From Maribacter luteus (GTDB lineage Bacteria; Bacteroidota; Bacteroidia; Flavobacteriales; Flavobacteriaceae): a stretch of DNA of 64,000 nucleotides. The notes beneath the pieces are model-generated. The model worked only from the letters and a program-made list of their open reading frames with translations, was not told where the DNA came from and ran no database searches. The position numbers were made by a program, and so were the translations under genes. Shown piece after piece: positions 37,876-47,635 of the stretch. The DNA is taken from NCBI RefSeq assembly GCF_009674825.1, contig NZ_WKJH01000024.1, forward strand, positions 248,001 through 312,000, in the 5' to 3' direction. Every line of letters begins with the position of its first letter. Position 1 is the stretch's first letter.

Positions 37876-38802
37876 TTATTTTATTTTGGAAGCCAAGAGA
37901 TAAATAACTGCCATGCGTATGGCAACGCCATTTTCAACCTGGTTCAAGATAATAGATTGTTTTGAATCCGCAACATCACTTGTAATTTCGACCCCTCTAT
38001 TTATCGGACCTGGGTGCATGATTACGATTTCTTTGTCCAATGAATCCAAAAAAGCTTTATTTACCCCAAATTGTTGGGTGTACTCCCTTGTTGTCGGGAA
38101 ATAACTAATATCCAATCGTTCATTTTGTATTCGGAGCATATTCGCAACATCGCACCAGTTCAAGGCTTTCCTCAAATCGGTCTCAACCTCTACCCCCAAT
38201 GATTCTATATGTTTGGGCATCAATGTCTTAGGTCCGCAGACTTTTACCTGTGCCCCCTGTAATTTTAAAGCGAAAATATTGGATAGGGCAACTCTGGAAT
38301 GGAGTATATCACCTACGATCACAACTTTCTTACCGGCTACATCACCGAATTTCTCTCGGATTGAAAATGAATCCAGCAATGCCTGGGTAGGATGCTCATG
38401 TGCGCCATCACCGGCATTTACTATGGCCGCTTTCACATGTTTGGAAAGGAATATGCCTGCTCCTGGATTGGGGTGTCTCATGACCACCATATCCACTTTC
38501 ATCGATAATATATTGTTCACCGTATCGATCAAGGTTTCCCCTTTCTTTACGGAAGACTGGCCCGCAGAGAAATTAATGACATCAGCAGAAAGTCGCTTTT
38601 CTGCCAACTCGAACGATAATTTTGTTCTTGTACTATTTTCAAAGAATATATTGGCTATAGTGATATCACGTAAAGAAGGTACCTTTTTTATAGAACGGTT
38701 AATGACTTCCTTAAAATGATCGGCGGTTTCAAAAATGAGCTGAATATCTTTCTCGTTGATATATTTAATACCCAGTAAGTGATTTACACTCAGTTCGCTC
38801 AT
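37876..38802 (-). CDS. pyrB: aspartate carbamoyltransferase catalytic subunit
   Basis: A 308-residue transcarbamoylase catalysing the committed step of pyrimidine synthesis. The carbamoyl-phosphate loop is FFENSTRTKLSFELAEKRL (about 55-72), followed by SSVKKGET, HPTQALLDSFSI and the C-terminal HPGPINRGVEI. Full length. It starts 3 bases after pyrR ends, and no regulatory subunit pyrI follows. Confidence 0.95.
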   Translation of the reverse strand: MSELSVNHLLGIKYINEKDIQLIFETADHFKEVINRSIKKVPSLRDITIANIFFENSTRTKLSFELAEKRLSADVINFSAGQSSVKKGETLIDTVNNILSMKVDMVVMRHPNPGAGIFLSKHVKAAIVNAGDGAHEHPTQALLDSFSIREKFGDVAGKKVVIVGDILHSRVALSNIFALKLQGAQVKVCGPKTLMPKHIESLGVEVETDLRKALNWCDVANMLRIQNERLDISYFPTTREYTQQFGVNKAFLDSLDKEIVIMHPGPINRGVEITSDVADSKQSIILNQVENGVAIRMAVIYLLASKIK

Positions 38803-38805
38803 TGT

Positions 38806-39345
38806 TTATTTATTTATCAGATATATTTGATCTTTACCGTCATTCTCCTCCCACATTACAACAACCTTTTCATTATTAATAGCATCTACTTGGCGCCCCC
38901 TATAAGTTGGTTGTATGGGTAAATGCCTACTGAAACGGCGATCTATCAGGGTCAACAGTTCTATTTCCGAAGGTCTTCCAAAAGATTGTATGGCGGTCAA
39001 AGCAGCTCGTATACTTCTTCCTGTATAAAGAACATCGTCGATTAATACCACTTTTTTATCCTCCACCAAAAAGTCGATTTTGGTCTGATTGGCCTCAAGT
39101 GGTTTATCTCCGCGCCTAAAGTCATCACGATAGAAAGTAATGTCCAAAAAGCCAACGTCTATCTTCTTAACCTTATATTCTTCCTTAAGTATCTTTGTAA
39201 GTCTTTCCGCTACGAACGTTCCCCGTGGCTGAATACCGATCAATACGGTTTCTGAAAAATCGAGATGATTTTCCAACAATTGACAAGCCAATCTATGTAA
39301 GATGATATTAATTTCTTTTGAAGAGAGTAGTACTTTTTGACTCAT
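38806..39345 (-). CDS. pyrR: PyrR pyrimidine regulator / uracil phosphoribosyltransferase
   Basis: A 179-residue PRTase-fold protein with the PRPP loop KVVLIDDVLYTGRSIRAAL (about 98-115), IGIQPRGTFVAERL and LIDRRFSRHLPIQP. In Bacillus PyrR binds pyr mRNA leaders and is also a weak uracil phosphoribosyltransferase. Here the predicted 5' leader is only about 20 bases, too short for a PyrR-controlled attenuator, so its regulatory role on this operon is doubtful. First gene of pyrR-pyrB-STAS-like operon. Confidence 0.94.
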   Translation of the reverse strand: MSQKVLLSSKEINIILHRLACQLLENHLDFSETVLIGIQPRGTFVAERLTKILKEEYKVKKIDVGFLDITFYRDDFRRGDKPLEANQTKIDFLVEDKKVVLIDDVLYTGRSIRAALTAIQSFGRPSEIELLTLIDRRFSRHLPIQPTYRGRQVDAINNEKVVVMWEENDGKDQIYLINK

Positions 39346-39371
39346 AGTAGGCCAGCAACACTTTTGTTAGA

Positions 39372-39379
39372 CAAAAATA
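39372..39379 (-). promoter_or_regulatory. -7 element of the pyrR promoter
   Basis: TATTTTTG on the minus strand, an exact TAnnTTTG match, 27 bases before the pyrR ATG. No well-placed -33 TTG. Confidence 0.35.
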
Positions 39380-39418
39380 GGGAATTCTTGTAAATATTCG
39401 TTTATCAAAAGACAAACA

Positions 39419-39450
39419 AAAAAGCCCTGACAAATTTGTCAGGGCTTTTA
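39419..39450 (-). terminator. intrinsic terminator of rpsA
   Basis: Perfect inverted repeat AAAAGCCCTGACAAA / TTTGTCAGGGCTTTT with T-rich flanks, between the rpsA stop and the pyrR promoter. It separates the two transcription units. Confidence 0.9.
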
Positions 39451-39491
39451 ATTTCCCGATTACACAGGAAGTTCTATTAAACAGGAGCTTA

Positions 39492-41327
39492 TTACTTTTT
39501 AGAATTAGCTTCCATTTTATCTTTCAACGCTTGTAATGCTTCGTTAGCATCCCCTAAAGTAGGTTTAGCCTCATCAGCACTGGCGGCTTGTCTTTTGACC
39601 GCTGCCTTGACATTACGTTGTTCTTCTTCTCTAAAGATCGCGGTATGACTTGCAACAACTCGCTTAAAGTCTTTATTGAATTCAATGATCTTGAATTCAG
39701 CTTCTTCGCCTTTACCAACTTTCTTACCATCTTCTTTTTCCAAGTGACGTTGTGGAACAAATGCCGTGATATCCTCGTTAAAGTCTATCGTTGCACCTTT
39801 ATCAACGATATCTGTAATGGCCGCTTTATGAACGGTACCAACTGCAAATTCGCTTTCGTATTTGTCCCATGGGTTCTCGGTAGTCTGTTTGTGACCTAAA
39901 CTTAGTTTACGTCCTTCAACATCCAATTCCAATACTTCCACTTCCAATGTATCACCAACAGTTACAAATTCTGATGGGTGTTTGATTTTCTTGGTCCAAG
40001 AAAGATCAGAGATATAGATCAAACCGTCGATACCTTCTTCCAATTCCAAGAATACTCCGAAATTGGTAAAGTTTCTAACGATTCCTTTATGTCTAGATCC
40101 AACAGGGTATTTTGTAGTAATATCAGTCCATGGATCTGGTGTCAATTGCTTAATACCAAGTGACATTTTACGATCTTCACGATCCAAGGTCAATACTACA
40201 GCTTCAACCTCATCACCAACTTTTACGAAGTCTTGGGCTGAACGTAAGTGGGTAGACCATGACATTTCAGAAACGTGGATCAATCCTTCTACACCTTCAA
40301 CAACCTCGATAAATGCACCGTAATCAGCTATAACTACAACTTTACCTTTTACTTTGTCACCTATTTTAATGTCTTCGCTCAAGGCATCCCAAGGATGTTT
40401 CTCCAATTGCTTAAGACCCAATTGGATTCTTGATTTGTTTTCATCAAAATCCAAGATAACAACATTCAATTTCTGATCTAGTTCAACAACCTCGTTCGGG
40501 TGGTTGATCCTACTCCATGAAAGGTCGGTAATATGTACAAGTCCATCAACACCTCCAAGGTCGATAAAGACACCGTAAGAAGTAATGTTCTTAACAACAC
40601 CTTCAAGTACTTGACCTTTTTCAAGTTGACTGATGATTTCTTTTTTCTGTTCTTCAATATCAGCCTCGATAAGAGCTTTATGTGAAACAACAACGTTCTT
40701 GAATTCATGGTTGATCTTAACAACTTTGAATTCCATTGTTTTATTTACATACTGATCGTAATCCCTGATTGGCTTAACATCGATTTGAGAACCTGGTAAG
40801 AAAGCTTCGATTCCGAATACATCGACGATCATACCTCCTTTAGTTCTACATTTTACGAAACCACTAACGATTTCTTCCTTATCGTGAGCCGCATTGACCC
40901 TATCCCAGGCCATAATGGTTCTGGCCTTTCTGTGCGAAAGTACCAATTGACCACTTTTATCTTCACGGATATCGATCAATACCTCTACCTTATCCCCTAC
41001 TTTCAAGTCTGGGTTATAACGAAATTCGTTCAAGGAGATAACGCCTTCTGATTTAGCGTTGATATCGATAATAGCTTCCCTATCGGTCAAGTACACTACG
41101 GTACCTTCAACAACCTCTTCATCTGCTGTATCGACAAAATTTTCGGCAACCAATGTTTCAAACTCTTGAAGTTTAGAGTCTTCTACACGTTCAATGCCTT
41201 GTTCGTACTTTTCCCAATCAAAGTTTTCTAAAAACTCTTTAGGGTCCTGTACAGGTGTTTCCACCTTTGTTTCTTGAGTAGCTTCAGTAGTTTCTTCTAC
41301 TGGATTTGTTGCTTTTTCTTCAGCCAT
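39492..41327 (-). CDS. rpsA: 30S ribosomal protein S1
   Basis: A 611-residue S1 that helps mRNA bind the small subunit, which matters in Bacteroidota where Shine-Dalgarno sites are rare. It has an acidic, Thr/Glu-rich N-terminus, then six S1 OB-fold repeats, the last ones with typical NFTNFGVFLELEEGIDGLIY and ADYGAFIEVVEGVEGLIH cores, and a basic/Ala-rich C-terminus. The ATG at 41327 (MAEEKATNP) is chosen; an in-frame start 11 codons upstream lies in the leader. A promoter at 41446-41475 leaves a leader of about 110 bases. Confidence 0.95.
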   Translation of the reverse strand: MAEEKATNPVEETTEATQETKVETPVQDPKEFLENFDWEKYEQGIERVEDSKLQEFETLVAENFVDTADEEVVEGTVVYLTDREAIIDINAKSEGVISLNEFRYNPDLKVGDKVEVLIDIREDKSGQLVLSHRKARTIMAWDRVNAAHDKEEIVSGFVKCRTKGGMIVDVFGIEAFLPGSQIDVKPIRDYDQYVNKTMEFKVVKINHEFKNVVVSHKALIEADIEEQKKEIISQLEKGQVLEGVVKNITSYGVFIDLGGVDGLVHITDLSWSRINHPNEVVELDQKLNVVILDFDENKSRIQLGLKQLEKHPWDALSEDIKIGDKVKGKVVVIADYGAFIEVVEGVEGLIHVSEMSWSTHLRSAQDFVKVGDEVEAVVLTLDREDRKMSLGIKQLTPDPWTDITTKYPVGSRHKGIVRNFTNFGVFLELEEGIDGLIYISDLSWTKKIKHPSEFVTVGDTLEVEVLELDVEGRKLSLGHKQTTENPWDKYESEFAVGTVHKAAITDIVDKGATIDFNEDITAFVPQRHLEKEDGKKVGKGEEAEFKIIEFNKDFKRVVASHTAIFREEEQRNVKAAVKRQAASADEAKPTLGDANEALQALKDKMEANSKK

Positions 41328-41445
41328 TTGCTGATTTAAATTTGTATTCCGTAGTGCCACAAGAGTTAAACAATTACTACAGAAGATGTTATATGAATTT
41401 TTGTTTTCTACCTCTTTCCTCTCGATTCTTTGTAAAAAAGGTGTG

Positions 41446-41475
41446 CAAAACTACGATTTTATTATGTATTAACAA
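41446..41475 (-). promoter_or_regulatory. rpsA promoter
   Basis: Minus strand: TTG (41475-41473), 19-base spacer, TAGTTTTG (41453-41446), an exact TAnnTTTG match. Predicted start near 41439, so about 110 bases of leader before the rpsA ATG, room for autoregulation by S1. Confidence 0.6.
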
Positions 41476-41589
41476 ACAATCAGAGCCCTTGGATTAGTGA
41501 AAATGGAGTATTTCATCCATTTTTTTCTAAAATATGGCATTAATTCTTATATTGTCCCTATAAATATTAACCGTAATTAAATTACAACT

Positions 41590-41970
41590 ATGAGCGTTAA
41601 AGCAAAATATCAGCCAGTTTTAGATCTTGGCGAAGAATTATCCATCAAGGACGGAAACGTTACTGAAGAGAATGGCGTATTGAAAATTAAGGGCACGGCC
41701 AATACTCAATATGAAAAAAACCTTCTTTGGGATAAGATAAAGGAAATAGGAGGACAATCACCTTCTGATTTAAAAGCCAATATCACTGTTGCCGATGAAT
41801 CCGTATTTCACAGACACACGGTCAAAAGTGGTGAATCTTTAAGTAAGATCGCAAAGCAATATTATGGCGACCCAATGAAATACAAACAAATATTCGAAGC
41901 AAACACCGGTATCTTAAAAAATCCGGATGTAATTCATCCTGATCAAGTATTGGTTATTCCAAACTTATAA
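41590..41970 (+). CDS. BON-like/LysM protein (Kbp-type)
   Basis: A 126-residue protein: a BON-like N-terminal half (about 1-70, with NGVLKIKGTANTQYEKNLLWD) and a C-terminal LysM domain (about 76-124: HTVKSGESLSKIAKQYYGD and IHPDQVLVIP). This two-domain layout is that of E. coli Kbp/YgaU, a cytoplasmic potassium-binding protein. No signal peptide is present, in keeping with a cytoplasmic place rather than wall binding. Divergent from rpsA and convergent with cmk. Confidence 0.88.
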   Translation: MSVKAKYQPVLDLGEELSIKDGNVTEENGVLKIKGTANTQYEKNLLWDKIKEIGGQSPSDLKANITVADESVFHRHTVKSGESLSKIAKQYYGDPMKYKQIFEANTGILKNPDVIHPDQVLVIPNL

Positions 41971-41989
41971 GGCTAAGGTAACATATATT

Positions 41990-42021
41990 AAAAAAGACGT
42001 TCTAATGAACGTCTTTTTTTT
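41990..42021. terminator. bidirectional terminator between the LysM gene and cmk
   Basis: Stem AAAAAGACGTTC / GAACGTCTTTTT with loop TAAT, A-run to the left and an eight-base T-run to the right. It overlaps the last codons of cmk. Confidence 0.87.
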
Positions 42022-42709
42022 GTTTGTTGATTACGCGATTCGCAAAATCCAAAACCCTAGAGAATTGGTCTTCTAACCCCATGTCACTATTATCGAACTC
42101 AATGGCATCATCCGCTTTTTTCAAGGGTGATATTTCCCGATGGGAATCAATATAATCCCTATGTTCCACATTCTTCAGGACCTCGCTGTACTTTACTTCC
42201 TCTCCCTTATCCAATAACTCCTTGTACCTTCGCGTGGCTCTTTTTTCAGGGGAAGCCGTCATAAAGATCTTTAGTTCGGCATCAGGAAAAACAACCGTAC
42301 CGATATCCCTACCATCCATAACTATGCCTTTCTCCAATCCCATTCTTTGTTGTATGGCCACCAATTTTTCACGCACCTCCTCAACAGTCGCTACCTGGCT
42401 TACCAATCTTGAGACTTCCATAGTCCTGATTTCACGCTCAACATTCTCATCATTCAAGAACAATTCGGCAAAACCTAGGGTTTCATTATAAACAAAACGC
42501 AGGTCAATATTGTCCAAGGCAGCAATCAAGCCCTCCAAATCATTGGAAGTTTCACTAATAAAACCATTACGCATGGCATAAAGCGTTACACCCCTATACA
42601 TGGCACCTGTGTCCACATAAATATAATTTAGGGCCTTAGCCAATTGCTTTGCAATAGTACTTTTACCCGTTGATGAATATCCATCGATCGCAATGGTGAT
42701 TTTTTCCAT
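42002..42709 (-). CDS. cmk: cytidylate kinase
   Basis: A 235-residue nucleoside monophosphate kinase phosphorylating CMP and dCMP. P-loop IDGYSSTGKSTIAKQLA (about 7-23), YVDTGAMYRGVTL for base recognition, MDGRDIGTVVFPDAELKIFMTAS, and RATRRYKEL. Length is normal. It starts 38 bases downstream of lon on the same strand, so the two may share a transcript. Confidence 0.95.
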   Translation of the reverse strand: MEKITIAIDGYSSTGKSTIAKQLAKALNYIYVDTGAMYRGVTLYAMRNGFISETSNDLEGLIAALDNIDLRFVYNETLGFAELFLNDENVEREIRTMEVSRLVSQVATVEEVREKLVAIQQRMGLEKGIVMDGRDIGTVVFPDAELKIFMTASPEKRATRRYKELLDKGEEVKYSEVLKNVEHRDYIDSHREISPLKKADDAIEFDNSDMGLEDQFSRVLDFANRVINKQKKDVH

Positions 42710-42747
42710 ACCTTAAAAATAAACAGAAAATCGGAAGCCTTAAAACA

Positions 42748-45198
42748 TTAAAGCTTTTTTGCGTTTTTTACTTTTTGTTTTGTAATGGCCAGGTCTATAA
42801 CCTCACTCATGTCAGTAACATAATGGAAGGTAAGTCCTTTTAGATAATCCTCTTTTATTTCCAAGATATCCTTTCTATTATCCTCACACAGGATGATCTC
42901 TTTGATCCTTGCCCTTTTTGCAGCTAAGATTTTTTCCTTGATACCCCCGACCGGAAGCACTTTTCCTCGTAAAGTAATCTCTCCCGTCATCGCCAAGCTT
43001 TTCTTTACCTTTCTTTGGGTAAACAAGGAAACCAAAGAAGTCAACATGGTTACACCCGCACTTGGACCATCTTTGGGCGTCGCCCCTTCAGGTACGTGAA
43101 TATGCACATTGTATTTTGCGAAAACCGCAGGATCTATACCGAAATTTTCGGCGTTCGATTTTATATATTCCATCGCAATGGTGGCCGATTCCTTCATAAC
43201 CTTACCTAAATTCCCGGTAATGTTCATCATCCCCTTCCCTTTTGATAAGATAGACTCTATGAAAAGAATATCCCCTCCTACACTGGTCCATGCGAGTCCT
43301 GTTACCACTCCCGCTACATCATTGTTCTCGTACTTATCCCTTTCGAGACGGGCTGGCCCCAATATTTTCTCAACATCATCATTACTGATCTTAATATTGT
43401 ATTCTTCCTCTATGGCAATTGATTTAGCAGCATAACGCACCATTTTGGCAATCTGTTTTTCCAGTGAACGCACACCCGATTCCCTTGTATACCCCTCTAC
43501 GATTTTCTCCAATTGGGGTTTTCCTATTTTCAGGTCTTTCGCAGTTAATCCATGCTCTTTTAACTGTTTCGGCAACAAATGCCTTTTCGCGATCTCTACC
43601 TTTTCCTCTATCGTATACCCGGTAACATTGATGATCTCCATACGATCCCTTAAGGCAGGTTGTATGGTAGACAAGGTATTGGCCGTAGCTATGAACATAA
43701 CCTTGGATAGATCATACCCCATTTCAAGGAAATTATCATGAAACGCACTGTTTTGTTCTGGATCCAATACTTCTAGCATCGCCGAAGAGGGATCCCCTTG
43801 ATGGCTGCTGGCCAGTTTATCGATTTCATCAAGGATAAACACCGGATTCGATGTTCCTGCTTTTTTGATACTCTGTATTATCCTACCTGGCATGGCACCG
43901 ATATAGGTTTTACGGTGACCCCGAATCTCGGCCTCATCGCGTAATCCACCCAACGACATACGAACATATTCCCTACCCAAAGCTTCGGCAACGGACTTGC
44001 CCAAAGAAGTTTTACCCACCCCTGGAGGACCGTACAAACAAAGTATGGGCGATTTCATATCGTTACGCAATTTAAGGACTGCCAAATACTCGATAATCCT
44101 TTTCTTTACGTCCTCGAGACCATAATGATCACGGTCCAATATTTTCTGGGCCCTTTTTAAATCGAATTTATCCTCAGAAAACTCATTCCATGGCAACTCA
44201 ATAAACAGATCTAAATAATTTCTTTGGATGGAATATTCCGCCACTTGTGGATTCATTCGCTGTAATTTCGCCAATTCTTTCTCAAAATGATCAGCCACCT
44301 TGGCATTCCATTTCTTATCCTTGGCCTTTTCACGCATTTCACTTATTTCCTCATCATAGGAAACCCCTCCCAATTCTTCTTGGATGGTCTTCATTTGCTG
44401 ATGTAGGAAATACTCCCTTTGCTGTTGGTCCATATCGCTCCTTACCTTGGATTGGATAACATTCTTCAATTCCAATTTCTGAAGCTCTATGTTCATATAT
44501 TTCAATGTGGCCAATGCCCGATCCTTCAGGTTCCCGATTTCCAACAACTCCTGTTTTTCTTTTACATCAAGGTTTAAGTTCGAAGAAACGAAATTGATCA
44601 AGAACGAATTACTCTGAATATTCTTAATGGCAAAGGAGGCCTCACTCGGAATATTAGGGTTGTCCTTTATGATTTTCAAGGCCAATTCCTTAACAGATTC
44701 AATAATGGCCAAAAATTCTTGACCGTCCTTATCTGGACGTTCCTCCAACGTTTCCCTAACCGTGGCCGTAATATAAGGCTCCTCGGTAAGTACTTCTGCA
44801 AGTTCGAACCGTTTTTTACCTTGTATAATAACCGTGGTATTCCCATCTGGCATTTGAAGCACCCTTAAAATACGGGCAACCGTACCAAGAGTGTGAATAT
44901 CATTGATACCGGGATTCTCGGTTTGCTCATCTTTCTGTGCCACGACCCCGATTACCTTTGAACCGTTGTTGGCATCCTTTATCAATTTGATTGATTTATC
45001 CCTACCTGCGGTAATCGGAATCACCACCCCAGGAAACAAAACCGTATTTCGTAAAGGCAAGATAGGTAGGGTTTCCGGTAAACCTTCATTGTTCATTTCC
45101 TCTTCATCCTCAGGGGTCAATAACGGTATTAATTCGGCATCTTGGTCAATACCTTGCAAGGACATATTGTCAAAATTTAAAAAATTAGAATCTCCCAT
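42748..45198 (-). CDS. lon: ATP-dependent protease Lon
   Basis: An 816-residue single-chain AAA+ protease. N-terminal substrate domain ([19 protein letters not shown], about 45-63), coiled-coil linker, AAA+ module with Walker [16 protein letters not shown] and Walker [12 protein letters not shown], sensor regions, then the S16 proteolytic domain with the catalytic serine in DGPSAGVTM and lysine in [15 protein letters not shown] (dyad seen as GPSAG and [13 protein letters not shown]). Full length. The 217-base gap upstream to the sigma gene holds no clear promoter motif that I can defend. Confidence 0.96.
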   Translation of the reverse strand: MGDSNFLNFDNMSLQGIDQDAELIPLLTPEDEEEMNNEGLPETLPILPLRNTVLFPGVVIPITAGRDKSIKLIKDANNGSKVIGVVAQKDEQTENPGINDIHTLGTVARILRVLQMPDGNTTVIIQGKKRFELAEVLTEEPYITATVRETLEERPDKDGQEFLAIIESVKELALKIIKDNPNIPSEASFAIKNIQSNSFLINFVSSNLNLDVKEKQELLEIGNLKDRALATLKYMNIELQKLELKNVIQSKVRSDMDQQQREYFLHQQMKTIQEELGGVSYDEEISEMREKAKDKKWNAKVADHFEKELAKLQRMNPQVAEYSIQRNYLDLFIELPWNEFSEDKFDLKRAQKILDRDHYGLEDVKKRIIEYLAVLKLRNDMKSPILCLYGPPGVGKTSLGKSVAEALGREYVRMSLGGLRDEAEIRGHRKTYIGAMPGRIIQSIKKAGTSNPVFILDEIDKLASSHQGDPSSAMLEVLDPEQNSAFHDNFLEMGYDLSKVMFIATANTLSTIQPALRDRMEIINVTGYTIEEKVEIAKRHLLPKQLKEHGLTAKDLKIGKPQLEKIVEGYTRESGVRSLEKQIAKMVRYAAKSIAIEEEYNIKISNDDVEKILGPARLERDKYENNDVAGVVTGLAWTSVGGDILFIESILSKGKGMMNITGNLGKVMKESATIAMEYIKSNAENFGIDPAVFAKYNVHIHVPEGATPKDGPSAGVTMLTSLVSLFTQRKVKKSLAMTGEITLRGKVLPVGGIKEKILAAKRARIKEIILCEDNRKDILEIKEDYLKGLTFHYVTDMSEVIDLAITKQKVKNAKKL

Positions 45199-45415
45199 AT
45201 TATATTTTCGGCCATTCTGTCATATATTCAACAGTAATAGGCATTTTTTGGTGTTTAAAAAAAATCTTATTTCGTCCAAAGCCATTGTTTTTAGGCTACA
45301 GCACGTTTCATTACTACCCTTAATGGGCAATTCCTGTGCCAACAGCCTTAAATATTTTCTTTAAACTGTAACATTGGGTAATTTAGGTCATCTTTAAAAC
45401 AAATCGATCACTTTT

Positions 45416-45970
45416 TTGAGCCAAGTAAAAGAACATACTGATGATTTGATTCCATTGTGCCTAAAGGGAAACCAAAATGCGCAAATGGAAATTTACAATC
45501 GCTATTACAAAGCCATGTACAACACATCGGTGCGTATTGTAAAAGACAGTGCCGAAGCTGAAGATGTAATGCAAGAATCGTTTTTAAGCGCGTTTACGAA
45601 ACTGCATACATTCAAAGGTGAAGTAACCTTTGGTTCTTGGTTAAAACGGATTGTCATCAACAACAGTATTTATCACTATCGAAAAAACCAAAAGAAAAAT
45701 GAGGTTGCGTTAGATGATATATTGTACAAGGTCGAAGATAATGATGGAGTTGCTTCGGATCATGTGTTTACCGGACAGAAGGCTCAAAAAGTGATGGAAA
45801 CCATGAAACGACTGAAAGATAATTACAGAATTTCTTTGACCTTATATTTAATAGAAGGGTATGATTATGAAGAAATAAGTGAAATAATGAATATAAGTTA
45901 CGCCAATTGCCGAACAACGATTTCAAGGGCAAAGGAAAGTTTACGAAAAAAAATGATAAATGAGAATTAG
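45416..45970 (+). CDS. ECF-type RNA polymerase sigma factor
   Basis: A 184-residue group 4 sigma factor. Region 2 runs from about 15 to 85 (QMEIYNRYYKAMYN, SAEAEDVMQESFLSAF, GSWLKRIVINNSI) and region 4 from about 125 to 180 (YLIEGYDYEEISEIMNISYA, RTTISRAKESLRKKM). No N-terminal extension or region 3. The start is TTG at 45416. The next gene, a one-pass membrane protein, begins at the base after its stop, the usual sigma/anti-sigma arrangement. Confidence 0.93.
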   Translation: MSQVKEHTDDLIPLCLKGNQNAQMEIYNRYYKAMYNTSVRIVKDSAEAEDVMQESFLSAFTKLHTFKGEVTFGSWLKRIVINNSIYHYRKNQKKNEVALDDILYKVEDNDGVASDHVFTGQKAQKVMETMKRLKDNYRISLTLYLIEGYDYEEISEIMNISYANCRTTISRAKESLRKKMINEN

Positions 45971-46531
45971 ATGGAAGACGATAAATTAAAAGAACTGTTC
46001 AAAGGTCTGGAAGGTACTTTCGACACCGAGGAACCCCAATATGGACATCGGGAACGGTTCCTTAAAAAACTGGAACATTCCGAGAAGACAATCACCCTTA
46101 ACAATAAGAAGAAGAATTGGTGGAGAACCTTATCGATTGCCGCTTCAGTGGCCGTGCTTTGCCTTATCGCAATAGGCATATATTCAACAAAACCTTCTTT
46201 GGATGAACAAGTTGCGCAGATATCACCCGAAGTAAGTAATACCCATGTTTATTTTGCAAGCCTTATAGAAGACCAGATAAAACAACTTGAAAATGAAAGT
46301 TCCCCTGAAACGCAAAGGATTATCAGTGACACCATGGAACAATTGAAAAAGCTGGAAGCCAATTACAAACAATTGGAAACCGACCTGATCAATGGTGGTA
46401 ATGACAAACTGATTCTAAGTGCAATGATAACCAACTTTCAAACACGGATAGACCTCCTGCAAGATGTCATCAATCAAATTGAAACAATTAAGAACTTAAA
46501 AAATCAGAACAATGCGAATATTACTATATAA
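45971..46531 (+). CDS. single-pass membrane protein, probable anti-sigma factor
   Basis: A 186-residue protein with a cytoplasmic N-terminus (about 1-48, charged), one transmembrane helix (about 53-70, SIAASVAVLCLIAIGIY) and a periplasmic part that is helical and probably coiled-coil (about 105-180, QIKQLENESSPETQ, EQLKKLEANYKQLETDL). No zinc anti-sigma motif (HxxxCxxC) is visible. Position directly after the sigma gene with zero gap and the membrane topology make an anti-sigma role likely. The next gene overlaps it by 20 bases. Confidence 0.78.
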   Translation: MEDDKLKELFKGLEGTFDTEEPQYGHRERFLKKLEHSEKTITLNNKKKNWWRTLSIAASVAVLCLIAIGIYSTKPSLDEQVAQISPEVSNTHVYFASLIEDQIKQLENESSPETQRIISDTMEQLKKLEANYKQLETDLINGGNDKLILSAMITNFQTRIDLLQDVINQIETIKNLKNQNNANITI

Positions 46532-47600
46532 ATACGTAACGGTGCTTTTTTTCATAGCACCGATGATCCTTGCTGCCAACGATGGCAAACTTAGAGGAAA
46601 GTATTCCAAGGAAAAAACCATTAAAAAAGAGTACAATGTCAACTCGAATGCCCTTCTGAAAGTAAATAACAGCTATGGCAACCTAAATGTCATTTCTTGG
46701 GAAGAAAATCGAATTCTCATCGAGGTACATATCAAAACCAGTGGCAATAACGAAGAAAAGGTGCAAAAAAAATTAGACGATATAACCGTTGACTTTGAAG
46801 CCTCGAACGAAATGGTTTCCGCTAAGACCATCTTCAATAAAAACAAGAGTAGCTGGGGTTGGAACTGGGGCAATAGCAATGTGAACATGCAGATCAATTA
46901 CACCATTAAATTACCTGTTAAAAACAGTGTTCACTTGGATAATGATTACGGTAATATTATTTTGGACCGCATTGACGGCCATGCCAAAATCAACTGTGAT
47001 TATGGCCGATTGGAAATCGGGGAACTTCACGGAAGAAACAATTACCTGAATTTTGACTACACCTCCAAATCGAGTATAGGTTATATAAACAGTGGGGAGA
47101 TCAAAGCCGATTATTCAGGTTTCACTATCGATAAAGCCGGCAACCTGAAAATCAACGCAGACTATACCAACTCTACCATACTTAGCATGGAGAACCTTCA
47201 ATATTCCTGTGATTATGGGAATATAGAAGTCGGTGAAGCCCATAATGTAGATGGCAATGGGGATTATATCAATGTTAAACTAGGTACCGTTCACGGCAAT
47301 GTGGATATTAATTCGGACTATGGTTCGTTACGGATAAACGATATGGCAGCAGATGCCGGCAACCTACATATAAGTTCTGACTATACCGGAATAAAAATTG
47401 GATACTCCCCACAATATTTCTTTGATTTTGAAATCCGGGCCGAGTACGCCGGGGTCAGTGGTAAGGATGATTTTGAAATTAACATTAGTACAGAAAAATC
47501 GAACAATCGCTATTATAAAGGTTATCACGGATCCCCGAACAGTGGAAATTCGGTCATGATCAATAGCGAATATGGGGGTATATCATTCAAAAGAAATTAA
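46512..47600 (+). CDS. exported DUF4097-like beta-helix protein
   Basis: A 362-residue protein with a signal peptide (ILLYKYVTVLFFIAPMILAA) and a body of short, similar strands, each carrying a DYG, DYS or DYT turn (for example DNDYGNIIL, NCDYGRLEIG, KADYSGFTI, NADYTNSTI, SCDYGNIEV, NSDYGSLRI, SSDYTGIKI). The roughly 20-residue spacing is that of right-handed beta-helices in DUF4097 adhesin-like proteins. It overlaps the anti-sigma gene by 20 bases, so it is in the sigma operon and is a likely target or sensor. Function unknown. Confidence 0.82.
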   Translation: MRILLYKYVTVLFFIAPMILAANDGKLRGKYSKEKTIKKEYNVNSNALLKVNNSYGNLNVISWEENRILIEVHIKTSGNNEEKVQKKLDDITVDFEASNEMVSAKTIFNKNKSSWGWNWGNSNVNMQINYTIKLPVKNSVHLDNDYGNIILDRIDGHAKINCDYGRLEIGELHGRNNYLNFDYTSKSSIGYINSGEIKADYSGFTIDKAGNLKINADYTNSTILSMENLQYSCDYGNIEVGEAHNVDGNGDYINVKLGTVHGNVDINSDYGSLRINDMAADAGNLHISSDYTGIKIGYSPQYFFDFEIRAEYAGVSGKDDFEINISTEKSNNRYYKGYHGSPNSGNSVMINSEYGGISFKRN

Positions 47601-47635
47601 TATCAAAAACAAACTCAAGATTTAAAACATAAGTA

